Part shown: piece after piece, positions 6,925 through 14,254 of the stretch
Numbering within the stretch: position 1 is the first letter of the stretch
Layout of the letters: every line of letters begins with the position of its first letter
NCBI GenBank assembly: GCA_964444225.1
Contig: CAYUFM010000012.1
Location: forward strand, 1 to 31,906
Source of the DNA: JALHOM01 sp964444225
GTDB lineage: Bacteria > Patescibacteriota > Saccharimonadia > Saccharimonadales > 2-12-FULL-41-12
Direction of reading: 5' to 3'
DNA: 31,906 bases
The notes under the pieces: generated by a model
What the model was told of the DNA's origin: nothing
What the model saw: the letters and a program-made list of their open reading frames with translations, nothing else
Databases searched by the model: none
Translations under genes and position numbers: made by a program

Positions 6925-6950
6925 AAAAAACCCGGCCAACTGACCAGGTT
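6925..6950 (-). terminator. Intrinsic terminator after rpsP
   Basis: On the minus strand a 9-bp stem (AACCTGGTC with GGCCGGGTT, two G-U pairs) has an AGTT loop and is followed by a run of at least six T. It lies between rpsP and khpA, so it would set a lower khpA level. Confidence 0.85.
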
Positions 6951-6972
6951 TATTGTTAAACTGTAATGAGTT

Positions 6973-7443
6973 TTAGGATTCTGGGGTTTCTTCGCTAGCT
7001 TCCGCTACAGATTCTGGCTTTTCAGCTTCCGTTGCTTTTGTTTCTTCTGAGTTTGCTTCGGCCGTGACTTCTTCTGTAGCCGGAGTTTCCTCAGCTACAG
7101 CATCTTCGGCAACAGGTGCCTCTGGCTCAGCAGGACGATTTTTGCGTAATTTGTCAGGGTTTTTCAAAGACTTTGTTTTAGATTTTTCAATCTTTACCCA
7201 TGATGGAAGTTCTATTCCTTCGCTTTTCAAAAGCGTAGCAACACGATCAGATGGCTGGGCGCCGTTTTTTAAATAAAATTCAGCTTTTTCTTTTACTAAG
7301 GTTGTTGTCTTGGCATGCGGATCATAACTACCTAGCAAAGCAACATACTTACCACTAGTAGGTGTTTGGCGGGAATCTTGCACCACAACCCTATAGGTTG
7401 GGTGGCCTTTACGACCAAGTCGCTGCATACGGATTGCTAACAT
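6973..7443 (-). CDS. rpsP: Small ribosomal subunit protein bS16 with acidic extension
   Basis: Ribosomal protein bS16, which folds onto 16S rRNA and helps assemble the 30S body. The core is clear: MLAIRMQRLGRKGHPTYRVVVQDSRQ at the start, YVALLGSYDPH, AEFYLKNGAQPSDRVATLLKSEGI. The usual protein is 80-90 aa; this one is 156 aa. From about residue 105 the tail is almost entirely Ala, Glu, Thr and Pro, probably disordered and surface-exposed. A TTGACA-N17-TAAAAT promoter lies about 80 nt upstream, giving a longer leader than most units here, with GAAAGAGAG as a plausible Shine-Dalgarno. An intrinsic terminator follows the gene. The leader may hold an autoregulatory element, but no known motif was recognised. 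Confidence 0.97.
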   Translation of the reverse strand: MLAIRMQRLGRKGHPTYRVVVQDSRQTPTSGKYVALLGSYDPHAKTTTLVKEKAEFYLKNGAQPSDRVATLLKSEGIELPSWVKIEKSKTKSLKNPDKLRKNRPAEPEAPVAEDAVAEETPATEEVTAEANSEETKATEAEKPESVAEASEETPES

Positions 7444-7530
7444 AAAAAATTTACTCTCTTTCGACTCATTTACAGATGTATCCTGCTTAGACGCAACACC
7501 ATCTCTTTATTAAATATAAGTTTACGTTCA

Positions 7531-7559
7531 ATTTTACAGATTAAAGCCTGTTTTGTCAA
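7531..7559 (-). promoter_or_regulatory. rpsP promoter
   Basis: TTGACA (7554-7559), 17-bp spacer, TAAAAT (7531-7536). It is one of the two best -35 boxes in the window, just past the rnc stop, and gives rpsP a leader of about 80 nt. Confidence 0.8.
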
Positions 7560-7568
7560 TCTGTTTAT

Positions 7569-8276
7569 TTAGACCAGCTTTTGATCTTTATAATATTTGA
7601 GTGCCTCGGCTGCGGCTTCTTGCTGTCCGATTTGTTTACTTGGACCCTGGCCACGGCCACGCAACACTCCGTTTACAAAAACACCTATGGTAAACATTTT
7701 GTCATGATCTGGTCCAACCTCGTCCAACACCTTGTAAATTGGTGTGTGGCCTTCAACACTTTGAGAAACTTCTTGTAAACTACTTTTTGGGTCAAGCCAG
7801 GAACCAGATTTTAGAATTGTTTTCAGGGTAGAAAGTACAGTTTTTTTGATAAAAGTCTTAGCCGCCTCATATCCTTGATCTAAATAAATTGCCCCAACAA
7901 CCGCTTCGTAAGAATTTGCTAGAATTTGCAGCCGCGCACGAGCCGTACCACGTTTTTCGCCTTTACTAAGCCTTAGAAGTGGCTCAAAACCATGTAAGGT
8001 AGCCGCCGCACCAATGCTTTCTGTGCGCACTAAAGCACTACGCCAGTTCGTCAATATTCCTTCTGGCTCTTCAAATGAAGTGTACAAATATTCGGTTACG
8101 ACCAGTTCCAAAACTGCATCGCCCAAAAACTCTAGTCGCTCGTTGTGAACAGTAGCAGATTTTTTATGCTCATTCACATATGAGCGGTGTGTAAAAGCCA
8201 CAATCAACAAGGATAGGTCGTTAAATTCTACGCCTAATACTTTATCTGCAAATTCTTTATAAGGGGCTGTGTCCAT
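7569..8276 (-). CDS. rnc: Ribonuclease III
   Basis: Double-strand-specific endoribonuclease for rRNA processing and decay of structured RNA. The catalytic domain carries the signature HNERLEFLGDAVLELVV (residues 44-60), and the second acidic cluster is in ANSYEAVVGAIYLDQGY. A C-terminal double-stranded RNA-binding domain (about 160-232) has DPKSSLQE, GRGQGPSKQIGQQEAAAEAL. Length 235 aa is normal. The ATG at 8276 is two bases after the stop of the NUDIX gene, so it is the last gene of rpmF-nusB-nudix-rnc. The adjacent rpsP gene has its own promoter just beyond the rnc stop. No oddities. Confidence 0.97.
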   Translation of the reverse strand: MDTAPYKEFADKVLGVEFNDLSLLIVAFTHRSYVNEHKKSATVHNERLEFLGDAVLELVVTEYLYTSFEEPEGILTNWRSALVRTESIGAAATLHGFEPLLRLSKGEKRGTARARLQILANSYEAVVGAIYLDQGYEAAKTFIKKTVLSTLKTILKSGSWLDPKSSLQEVSQSVEGHTPIYKVLDEVGPDHDKMFTIGVFVNGVLRGRGQGPSKQIGQQEAAAEALKYYKDQKLV

Positions 8277-8278
8277 GT

Positions 8279-8776
8279 TTATAGATTAGATTGTCGGATT
8301 TTTTTAAGTCCTAACAGAAAAATTTTATTAATATCTTCATATTCTACCTTATCTAGGGCTTCTGTAGCCTTGAACCAACCGATGCCATTCATCCAATCTT
8401 CTGGTTTCAGGTTATTGGTGTCACCCTTTGCTTGAACCAAAAAAATCTCGGTTGTCATCAGTACTAAGCTACTTACCCTCCGGTATCGAAAATTAATTTT
8501 ACCCAGCCAATTTAAGACCTTCATTTCCTGTAAACCTGTTTCTTCACGAATTTCGCGCTCAGCAGTCTGTCGGGCTGTTTCGCCTTCTTCAATGTGCCCT
8601 TTCGGGATAGTCCAACGATTCTTAGCATCCTGAATAAGCAAAATCTCTATCTCGTTTTTTTCGTTACGACGAAAAATCATGCCACCACTGGTAGGTTCAC
8701 GCACAACTTCATTAATTGCAGGTTTTCTTCTGGGAATAAACTTCTTGATTCCATGCATTGGCTTAGGTCTTTTCAT
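8279..8776 (-). CDS. NUDIX hydrolase
   Basis: NUDIX-fold pyrophosphohydrolase with a complete NUDIX box, G60-x5-E66-x7-R74-E75-I-x-E78-E79-x-G81-L. It acts on nucleoside diphosphates linked to another group; family members include Ap4A hydrolases, RNA 5'-pyrophosphohydrolases and housecleaning enzymes. The conserved PKGH before the box, the tryptophan at N53-R-W and the basic N-terminus (MKRPKP...FIPRRKP) resemble the diadenosine polyphosphate/RppH-like group, but specificity cannot be assigned. The 165-aa protein starts at an ATG overlapping the nusB stop in ATGA and ends two bases before rnc. Placement between nusB and rnc suggests a link to RNA metabolism, which is inference. Confidence 0.9.
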   Translation of the reverse strand: MKRPKPMHGIKKFIPRRKPAINEVVREPTSGGMIFRRNEKNEIEILLIQDAKNRWTIPKGHIEEGETARQTAEREIREETGLQEMKVLNWLGKINFRYRRVSSLVLMTTEIFLVQAKGDTNNLKPEDWMNGIGWFKATEALDKVEYEDINKIFLLGLKKIRQSNL

Positions 8777-9255
8777 GACTCATTAGCTTTCTTTTTGACA
8801 ACCTCATCTTCTGGGGTAACCGAACTCGGGTCAATCTCTTTTAGTAGTGTGCCTAGGACTCCGTTGATAAACCTAGAGGAATTATCTCCACCGAAAGCTT
8901 TAGCAAGCTCTACAGCCTCGTTAATCACTACTTTTGGTGGCACGTCGTCACCATAATACATCAGCTCATAAGCCCCCATCTGCAGAAGCACATGGTCTAT
9001 TCTGGCTATCTGTTCCAGGGGCCATTCTGACGCTAAAGGCTGGATCCTAGCATCTAGCTCATCGGCTTTGGACAACAGTCCATTAGCATACTCAGCTATA
9101 AAGCCACTGTCCTTGCTAGCTGCCTTATACCTGCTTATGTTGCGGTCAATTACTTCTTTTACGTCTAGGGTTTTGTCTTCACATAGACGCCTAAAAGCAA
9201 TTTCATATAGACTCTGTAGTACGATTATTCGACCAAGGTGCCTGTTTGATGCCAC
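8773..9255 (-). CDS. nusB: Transcription antitermination factor NusB
   Basis: NusB binds boxA RNA with ribosomal protein uS10 and supports rRNA antitermination. The 160-aa sequence has the all-helical NusB pattern: N-terminal SNRHLGRIIVLQSLYEI, then WPLEQIARIDHVLLQMGAYEL (the strongest family match), followed by PPKVVINEAVELAKAFGGDNSSRFINGVLG. The start is a GTG at 9253-9255 (V/M-ASNRHLGR); no ATG fits better and the Shine-Dalgarno is poor, so initiation may depend on the upstream rpmF message 60 nt away. A short Lys-rich tail ends the protein. The stop overlaps the NUDIX start. Identity is secure. Confidence 0.95.
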   Translation of the reverse strand: MASNRHLGRIIVLQSLYEIAFRRLCEDKTLDVKEVIDRNISRYKAASKDSGFIAEYANGLLSKADELDARIQPLASEWPLEQIARIDHVLLQMGAYELMYYGDDVPPKVVINEAVELAKAFGGDNSSRFINGVLGTLLKEIDPSSVTPEDEVVKKKANES

Positions 9256-9314
9256 TTCTTGTTTCCCGAGTTGTTAATTTATTAAATTTACCTTTATTGT
9301 AACTTGTTGGGCAT

Positions 9315-9452
9315 TTATTTCCCAGTTTCTCTCTTTGTAGTACGTGCTTTTACTGGACTTTTTGCATTTACAGCCCGCGCAAGCTTAATAACCAGATGAC
9401 TCCTGCGAGTACCGGTTTTTCTATGACTTGTTCGTTTCTTTGGTTTACCCAT
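9315..9452 (-). CDS. rpmF: Large ribosomal subunit protein bL32
   Basis: A 45-aa gene. I translated the minus strand: MGKPKKRTSHRKTGTRRSHL then VIKLARAVNAKSPVKARTTK and RETGK-stop. The KxRxSHxxxxxRRSH pattern is the N-terminal bL32 signature. The zinc-binding CxxC pairs of many bL32 proteins are absent, so this is a zinc-free, short form. A Shine-Dalgarno (AGAGG) is 8 nt upstream of the ATG. It is the first gene of rpmF-nusB-nudix-rnc and has a good promoter about 60 nt upstream. The position next to rnc and nusB is a plausible translation/RNA-processing operon. Confidence 0.93.
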   Translation of the reverse strand: MGKPKKRTSHRKTGTRRSHLVIKLARAVNAKSPVKARTTKRETGK

Positions 9453-9509
9453 AAAATTATCCTCTCTGACCTCAGTTTTGATGGTCGGATTTATACGTAA
9501 GTTACCTTC

Positions 9510-9538
9510 ATTTTACACCTTAGCCCAGTATAATTCAA
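9510..9538 (-). promoter_or_regulatory. rpmF-nusB-nudix-rnc promoter
   Basis: TTGAAT (9533-9538), 17-bp spacer, TAAAAT (9510-9515). The leader to the rpmF ATG is about 50 nt and includes a Shine-Dalgarno. The promoter is divergent from that of the 9588 gene. Confidence 0.75.
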
Positions 9539-9546
9539 GTGATTTA

Positions 9547-9576
9547 TTGACAATTGTACTAATTTGGTTGTATAAT
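9547..9576 (+). promoter_or_regulatory. Strong promoter for the 9588 gene
   Basis: TTGACA (9547-9552), 18-bp spacer, TATAAT (9571-9576): both hexamers match consensus. The ATG is 11 nt after the -10, leaving a leader of only about 5 nt and no Shine-Dalgarno. Confidence 0.8.
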
Positions 9577-9587
9577 ACAGTTTAATT

Positions 9588-10331
9588 ATGTCCAAAATAC
9601 CCCGAGAACATGAAGCCATCAATAGCCCTATTGATGTAGATACATATCCGAAGCCGAACACTGATAAGGCCCGCAGAAAGAGAATTATTGGTCTTTTTGC
9701 TGTATTTGCAACATTAGCCTTAGGCTTGGAGGCGCATGATCCGCAAACCATACCAAGAGGCATAAAATCCATTAAAGATCACACAATGTCACTACCAAAT
9801 TTCGGAGAACCCGAAACTGCCAACCAACGCGCCGACCTACCAGAAAATCCCAAAAATGATCTTCCTAGTTTAGATGGTTTAGACGTCTATAAAGTATCAC
9901 CACTAGAGGTTGAGTTCACTAAGGGCGTCACATTTAGATACTCTCCAGTAAAAAAGGATGGGCCGGATGGTAACCTAGGCTTAACAGCCGAAGAAAGCTT
10001 CCGAATACCAGTTACCGCACCTGTTACCGTAATCAGAAAATATGGTGAAGATGATGGCTGGGTCGGTGTTGAAACAGAAGATGTTATGGGGAGTATATCC
10101 CAAGTCATGGGATCAGACCCAGAAACACGAGATAGCTTCGCATCATCAAAAACACTTCGTGGTTTATTTGAAGTCGCCGCAAAAGATAACAGTGGAGTTA
10201 TTTGGTTTAGTACCGAAGATTCAACCCCATTATACGGTGGAGACAGTATGCCACCCGATCAATTTGATATACCACCTTACGGCACTCCAGAAGAGCCGCA
10301 ATCTTATAGCATAGTTTTCAGTATAACCTAG
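9588..10331 (+). CDS. Hypothetical membrane-anchored extracytoplasmic protein
   Basis: Unrecognised 247-aa protein. Residues 1-28 are hydrophilic and cytoplasmic, KARRKR (about 26-31) precedes one hydrophobic helix (roughly 32-47, IIGLFAVFATLALGLEA), and the rest is soluble. This is a signal-anchor with the C-terminal domain outside. The exported part is acidic and Pro-rich, with beta-like stretches (PVTVIRKYGEDDGWVGVET) that loosely recall an SH3-type barrel; this is weak. No lipobox or catalytic motif is seen. It is a single gene driven by a consensus promoter, so it may be abundant. It is convergent with leuS and the two stop codons overlap in the palindrome CTAG. Confidence 0.7.
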   Translation: MSKIPREHEAINSPIDVDTYPKPNTDKARRKRIIGLFAVFATLALGLEAHDPQTIPRGIKSIKDHTMSLPNFGEPETANQRADLPENPKNDLPSLDGLDVYKVSPLEVEFTKGVTFRYSPVKKDGPDGNLGLTAEESFRIPVTAPVTVIRKYGEDDGWVGVETEDVMGSISQVMGSDPETRDSFASSKTLRGLFEVAAKDNSGVIWFSTEDSTPLYGGDSMPPDQFDIPPYGTPEEPQSYSIVFSIT

Positions 10332-13201
10332 ACAACGAAGTTGACTAGCTTACCCGGGACGTAAATTTCACGCTTTATTGACTGGCCTTTTAAATATTCG
10401 GCGACTTTAGGGTCGGCTTTCGTACCGGCTATCACTTGATCTTTAGTAGAGTCTACCGCGAGCGATATAGTCGCCCGCAGTTTGCCGTTAATCTGTACAA
10501 TTATCGTCATGTCATCACCGCTAAGATATTCATCATTATGAACTGGCCAGCTGTCTTTATGGACCGAAGTTTCGTGGCCCAAATCATGCCATAATTCCTC
10601 AGCAACATAAGGCGCAAATGGCGCGACGCAGGCTACTGTAGATTCTAACGCTTCTCGCCACTCATCAGATTTACCGAATTCGCCTGTTTTTAATTTATAC
10701 AGATCATTTACACACTTCATCAGCGCTGAAATTGCCGTGTTATAACGGTTTTCTTCGATATCTTCTGAGGTTTTTTTGATCATTGTGTGGGTAGATTTCA
10801 GAACTTGTTTAGCTGTTTCTGGCGACAGTTTGATTTCGTCTGATTCTAAATATTCCTGAACCAAAGTATATAACCGGTTAAGGAACCTATACGTCCCTGG
10901 TACGCCCTGAGGGTCCCAGTTAGCATTAAATTCTAACGGCGCCGCAAACATCAAATAAGTCCTCAGTGCATCTGCTCCGTAACCTTGGGAAATTATTTCT
11001 AACGGATCAACACCATTACCTTTGCTCTTACTAAAAGCCGTGCCGTCACTAGCCCGCACCTTGCCATTGAACAAAAATTGCTTAAATGGTTCTGGATTTT
11101 CTAGCAGGCCAATTTTGGTAAAAAATCTAGTCACGAACCGTGCATATAACATATGTGCCGTAGCGTGATCACCACCGTTATAAAAATCTACCGGCATCCA
11201 TTTATTAGCAATCTCCGTGCTAAAAATTTGCTGGTCATTATGCGGGTCTAGGTAACGCAACATGTACCAACTAGAACAGATATAAGTGTCTAGTGTGTCG
11301 GTTTCTCGCTGGCCCATGGCGCCACATTTAGGACATTTTACATTGAGCCAATCAGTCGCTCTGGCTAGCGCACTTCGGCCATCACCCGACGGCTGAAAAT
11401 CATCTAAAATAGGTAACTCAACTGGCAGATTTTCGTCCAAAACTATGCCATCATCAGGGCAATAAATTATCGGGATCGGTGCACCCCAATAACGCTGACG
11501 ACTAACACTCCAGTCGCGCATTTTATAGTTAGTTTTTTCTGATGCTAGTCCTTTTTGGGCTAAATCTGCCACAATATTATCACGCGTCTCAGCAGAATCC
11601 ATACCGTCATACTCACCAGAATTGACCATCACCCCCTCACCGCTATAACAGATTGAACCTGTTATGTATTGTTGCCAGGCAATTTTATGACCTTCCCAAG
11701 TTAGTAGGTCTGAAACTTCAGATTTTTTTACCCATTTAATGATATGTAATCCCTGATCAATTTCAGAGTTAACCTGATCTTTATTTGCTAAAGTAACCTC
11801 ATAAAATGCGCCTGTACAGATTTGATTTTTGTCTTTTGTGTGCCTATACCCTTCAGCAATCATTAAACAAGTTGCTTTTTTGATATCAGCAATATTTGCA
11901 TATCCAACTTCCTCAAGTATCTCCCTCCGAATAGCCGATTCATGATCTTTATCATAAGGCTCAATTCCACCACCTACGAAATGAACATGTTCACCTTCGA
12001 TCATCAATAAATAATTATCATCATTGTCTCGGATTATTGCGTCAACAATATCTCTAACTAAAGTTTCTTTATCAGGTTGTGGCGCACTCATACCTTTATA
12101 TAGAGTATAGGGAGCTACCACCTGAACTTCTGATAAATTATATTTTTTTGCGAATTCGTGGTCGCGTTCGTCGTGAGCCGGGACAGCCATAATTGCGCCA
12201 GTTCCATAGCCTGTTAATATATAATCTGCAATCCAGATTGGAATCCTTTGATTGTTAGCTGGGTTGGTTGCATAAGCCCCTGTGAACACACCAGTTTTGT
12301 CTTTTTCGGCCATACGCTCAAGTTCTGATTTTTTCTGAGCAAGCATAACGTACTCATCAACATCTTTCTTCTGATCCTCTGTTGTTATTTGCGCTACAAG
12401 TTCATGTTCTGGCGCCAAGACCAAGAAAGTCGCCCCAAAAATCGTATCCGGCCTAGTCGTAAAAACTTCTATGTCCTGGCCATCTACTGCAAATGAAATT
12501 TCGGCGCCTTTGCTTTTGCCAATCCAATTTTTTTGGGCGGTTTTTACGCTGTCGGTCCAGTCTAGGTCGTCGATCGCGTCCAAAAGTTCATCAGCATATT
12601 CTGTAATCTTAAAAAACCACTGCTTGACTTCTTTTTGCTTAACTTCTGAATCATTCGGCCCATCGTGACGCCAGCATTTGCCGTCGACAATCTGCTCGTT
12701 AGCCAGTACAGTCTGACATTGTTCGCACCACCACTGCATACGAGCGTCTTGATAAGCCAAGCCATTTTTATACATCTGGACAAATATCCACTGTGTCCAT
12801 TTATAATATTCAGGTAAATGTGTGGCGATTTCTTTGGACCAGTCATTGCTCCAACCCATGGCTTTGTATTGTTTATGGTAGTCTGGGATGATCTTGGCCA
12901 TGCTAGCCTGAGGTGAAACACCAGCTTTTATAGCGTAATTCTCTGCAGGTAAACCAAATGCATCCCAGCCGATCGGATGATAACTTTCATAACCTGACTG
13001 TCGTTTGAACCGTGCTTTTACATCAGATATGGTGTAGTTCATTGCATGGCCAATATGAATCCCAGCACCACTAGGGTAATTAAACATACTCATGGCCATA
13101 TATTTGGGCTTTGAACTATTTAAGTCTGCTTTATACAGCTCATCACTTTCCCATATTTTTTGCCATTTGGGCTCTAGCTCTTTTGGATTATACCTACGCA
13201 T
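10328..13201 (-). CDS. leuS: Leucyl-tRNA synthetase with an in-frame NUDIX domain insertion
   Basis: Class I synthetase charging tRNA-Leu. At 957 aa it exceeds the usual ~800-880. HIGH motif at residues 49-52 (IHIGHAMNY), editing domain with FTTRPDTIFGATFL (247-260) and AVPAHDERDHEF (339-350), KMSKS equivalent FSKSKGN (723-729), CxxC pairs at 159-162 and 623-626, and a C-terminal anticodon-binding region (AELWHDLG-like). Between VVAPYTLYKG and ICYSGEGVMVNSGEYDG lies about 145 extra residues (roughly 370-515) that form a NUDIX domain with R426-E-I-L-E-E-V-G433. It sits on the editing-domain side of CP1. The ATG has TAAAAT 8 nt upstream and no Shine-Dalgarno. Synthetase identity is certain. Confidence 0.97.
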   Translation of the reverse strand: MRRYNPKELEPKWQKIWESDELYKADLNSSKPKYMAMSMFNYPSGAGIHIGHAMNYTISDVKARFKRQSGYESYHPIGWDAFGLPAENYAIKAGVSPQASMAKIIPDYHKQYKAMGWSNDWSKEIATHLPEYYKWTQWIFVQMYKNGLAYQDARMQWWCEQCQTVLANEQIVDGKCWRHDGPNDSEVKQKEVKQWFFKITEYADELLDAIDDLDWTDSVKTAQKNWIGKSKGAEISFAVDGQDIEVFTTRPDTIFGATFLVLAPEHELVAQITTEDQKKDVDEYVMLAQKKSELERMAEKDKTGVFTGAYATNPANNQRIPIWIADYILTGYGTGAIMAVPAHDERDHEFAKKYNLSEVQVVAPYTLYKGMSAPQPDKETLVRDIVDAIIRDNDDNYLLMIEGEHVHFVGGGIEPYDKDHESAIRREILEEVGYANIADIKKATCLMIAEGYRHTKDKNQICTGAFYEVTLANKDQVNSEIDQGLHIIKWVKKSEVSDLLTWEGHKIAWQQYITGSICYSGEGVMVNSGEYDGMDSAETRDNIVADLAQKGLASEKTNYKMRDWSVSRQRYWGAPIPIIYCPDDGIVLDENLPVELPILDDFQPSGDGRSALARATDWLNVKCPKCGAMGQRETDTLDTYICSSWYMLRYLDPHNDQQIFSTEIANKWMPVDFYNGGDHATAHMLYARFVTRFFTKIGLLENPEPFKQFLFNGKVRASDGTAFSKSKGNGVDPLEIISQGYGADALRTYLMFAAPLEFNANWDPQGVPGTYRFLNRLYTLVQEYLESDEIKLSPETAKQVLKSTHTMIKKTSEDIEENRYNTAISALMKCVNDLYKLKTGEFGKSDEWREALESTVACVAPFAPYVAEELWHDLGHETSVHKDSWPVHNDEYLSGDDMTIIVQINGKLRATISLAVDSTKDQVIAGTKADPKVAEYLKGQSIKREIYVPGKLVNFVV
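11650..12110 (-). other. NUDIX domain encoded inside leuS
   Basis: Encodes about residues 365-517 of LeuRS. It has LVRDIVDAIIRDNDDNYLLM as the first strand region, then HFVGGGIEPYDKDHESAIRR and EILEEVGY as the NUDIX box, and a C-terminal W-V-K-K-S-E-V element. The REIxEExGY core is intact; the first box glutamate (G-x5-E) is Lys418 instead. The DNA looks more AT-rich than the flanking leuS. Confidence 0.85.
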
Positions 13202-13209
13202 CTGTACTT

Positions 13210-13215
13210 ATTTTA
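13210..13215 (-). promoter_or_regulatory. Possible -10 box of leuS
   Basis: TAAAAT 8 nt before the leuS ATG, with no clear -35. It fits the leaderless pattern seen elsewhere. Confidence 0.4.
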
Positions 13216-13241
13216 ACAGATTGGAGGTTTATTGAGTGATT

Positions 13242-14252
13242 TTATGATTCTGCAGCAACAACTACCAGCTTGTCCACCAAAGCGTTTATATCATAACCAC
13301 TGTTGGCCCAGAGCATTGGATACATACTAATACTCGTGAATCCAGGAAGTGTGTTAACTTCGTTGAGGTACAGGATTTTTCTGTTGCCATCATAGAGAAA
13401 GTCTACACGCACAAGACCCCTGCATCCCAGCGCATCATTTACTTTAATTGCAACATTTTTAAGCTGTTGGCGTAATTCATCCGGTAATTTTGGGTTAACT
13501 TCTGTGCGCGACTGACTTGACTCAGCATATTTTGCGTCATAACTGTAAAATTCATCATCAGGTACAATTTCACCAGGCTCACTAGCCTCAAAAACTCCTG
13601 GAGATGTCTCGAGAATTGCAACCTCCAGTTCACGAGGGCTGGACACTGCTCGCTCGATCAAAACTTCTACGTCATACTTAAAAGCATCTTCAATAGCTAG
13701 GTTTAATTCCTCTTGATTTTTTACCTTATGGACACCAACGGATGAACCAGACCTAGAAGGTTTTACAAACAAAACATCTCCACTAACTTGTTTAGTTGCA
13801 TCTGTAAAAGTAGGTGCATCTGTAGGATGAAGCAATATTATTTCTTCGACTACATCAACATCTACTCCTCGCAAGACTTCTTTGGTAGCTCGTTTATCAA
13901 AGCAAAGTTCAGATTCCTCTGCTGGAGTACCGACAAATTTAATGCCCCAAAGTGCAAGCTTATTTTGCAAGATACCGTCCTCGCCACCCACCCCGTGCAC
14001 GATAGGAAATGCGATATCAATTTTGAACGATTCTTCGCCATACAACCAAGTCTGGGTTGGAATATCATAATTTAGTTCTATGCCAGACTCTAACTTTTCA
14101 GGACTCTCTACTCGCATCCAGACATCTTCTTTAGTGATGTAGGCGCATAAAACTTCGTGATGAGTTAATAAAGCATCGTATATAGTCTTTGCCGATCTTA
14201 TACTAACCTCGTGTTCTGGCGACGCTCCACCAAAAATTAAAATTACTTTCAT
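13242..14252 (-). CDS. ddl: D-alanine--D-alanine ligase
   Basis: ATP-grasp enzyme joining two D-alanines for peptidoglycan precursors. Seen: N-terminal IFGGASPEHEVSIRSAKTI, FPIVHGVGGEDGILQNKLALWGIKFVG (the Ddl HG-x-GEDG signature), FVKPSRSGSSVGVHKV, and the C-terminal metal/ATP region RGLVRVDFLYDG ... LYLNEVNTLPGFTSISMYPMLW. The 336-aa length is typical. The ATG at 14252 is two bases after the murF stop, so it is translated from the murF message: the enzyme makes the dipeptide that MurF adds. The Ddl/VanA-type selectivity loop is not resolved by eye, but the MYPMLW ending is as in Ddl. Identity is secure. Confidence 0.96.
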   Translation of the reverse strand: MKVILIFGGASPEHEVSIRSAKTIYDALLTHHEVLCAYITKEDVWMRVESPEKLESGIELNYDIPTQTWLYGEESFKIDIAFPIVHGVGGEDGILQNKLALWGIKFVGTPAEESELCFDKRATKEVLRGVDVDVVEEIILLHPTDAPTFTDATKQVSGDVLFVKPSRSGSSVGVHKVKNQEELNLAIEDAFKYDVEVLIERAVSSPRELEVAILETSPGVFEASEPGEIVPDDEFYSYDAKYAESSQSRTEVNPKLPDELRQQLKNVAIKVNDALGCRGLVRVDFLYDGNRKILYLNEVNTLPGFTSISMYPMLWANSGYDINALVDKLVVVAAES

Positions 14253-14254
14253 GA

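Noticed and set aside
8773..8776. UGA as a sense codon (alternative genetic code)
   Set aside because: UGA ends nusB and the SOD gene at natural protein ends, and no in-frame UGA occurs inside conserved proteins here.
9491..9772. Minus-strand 93-codon open frame
   Set aside because: It runs through both promoters of the divergent rpmF and 9588 units and antisense to the 9588 gene; no family features.
12562..12921. Minus-strand 119-codon frame inside leuS
   Set aside because: Out-of-frame shadow of leuS, which has all LeuRS motifs in the main frame.
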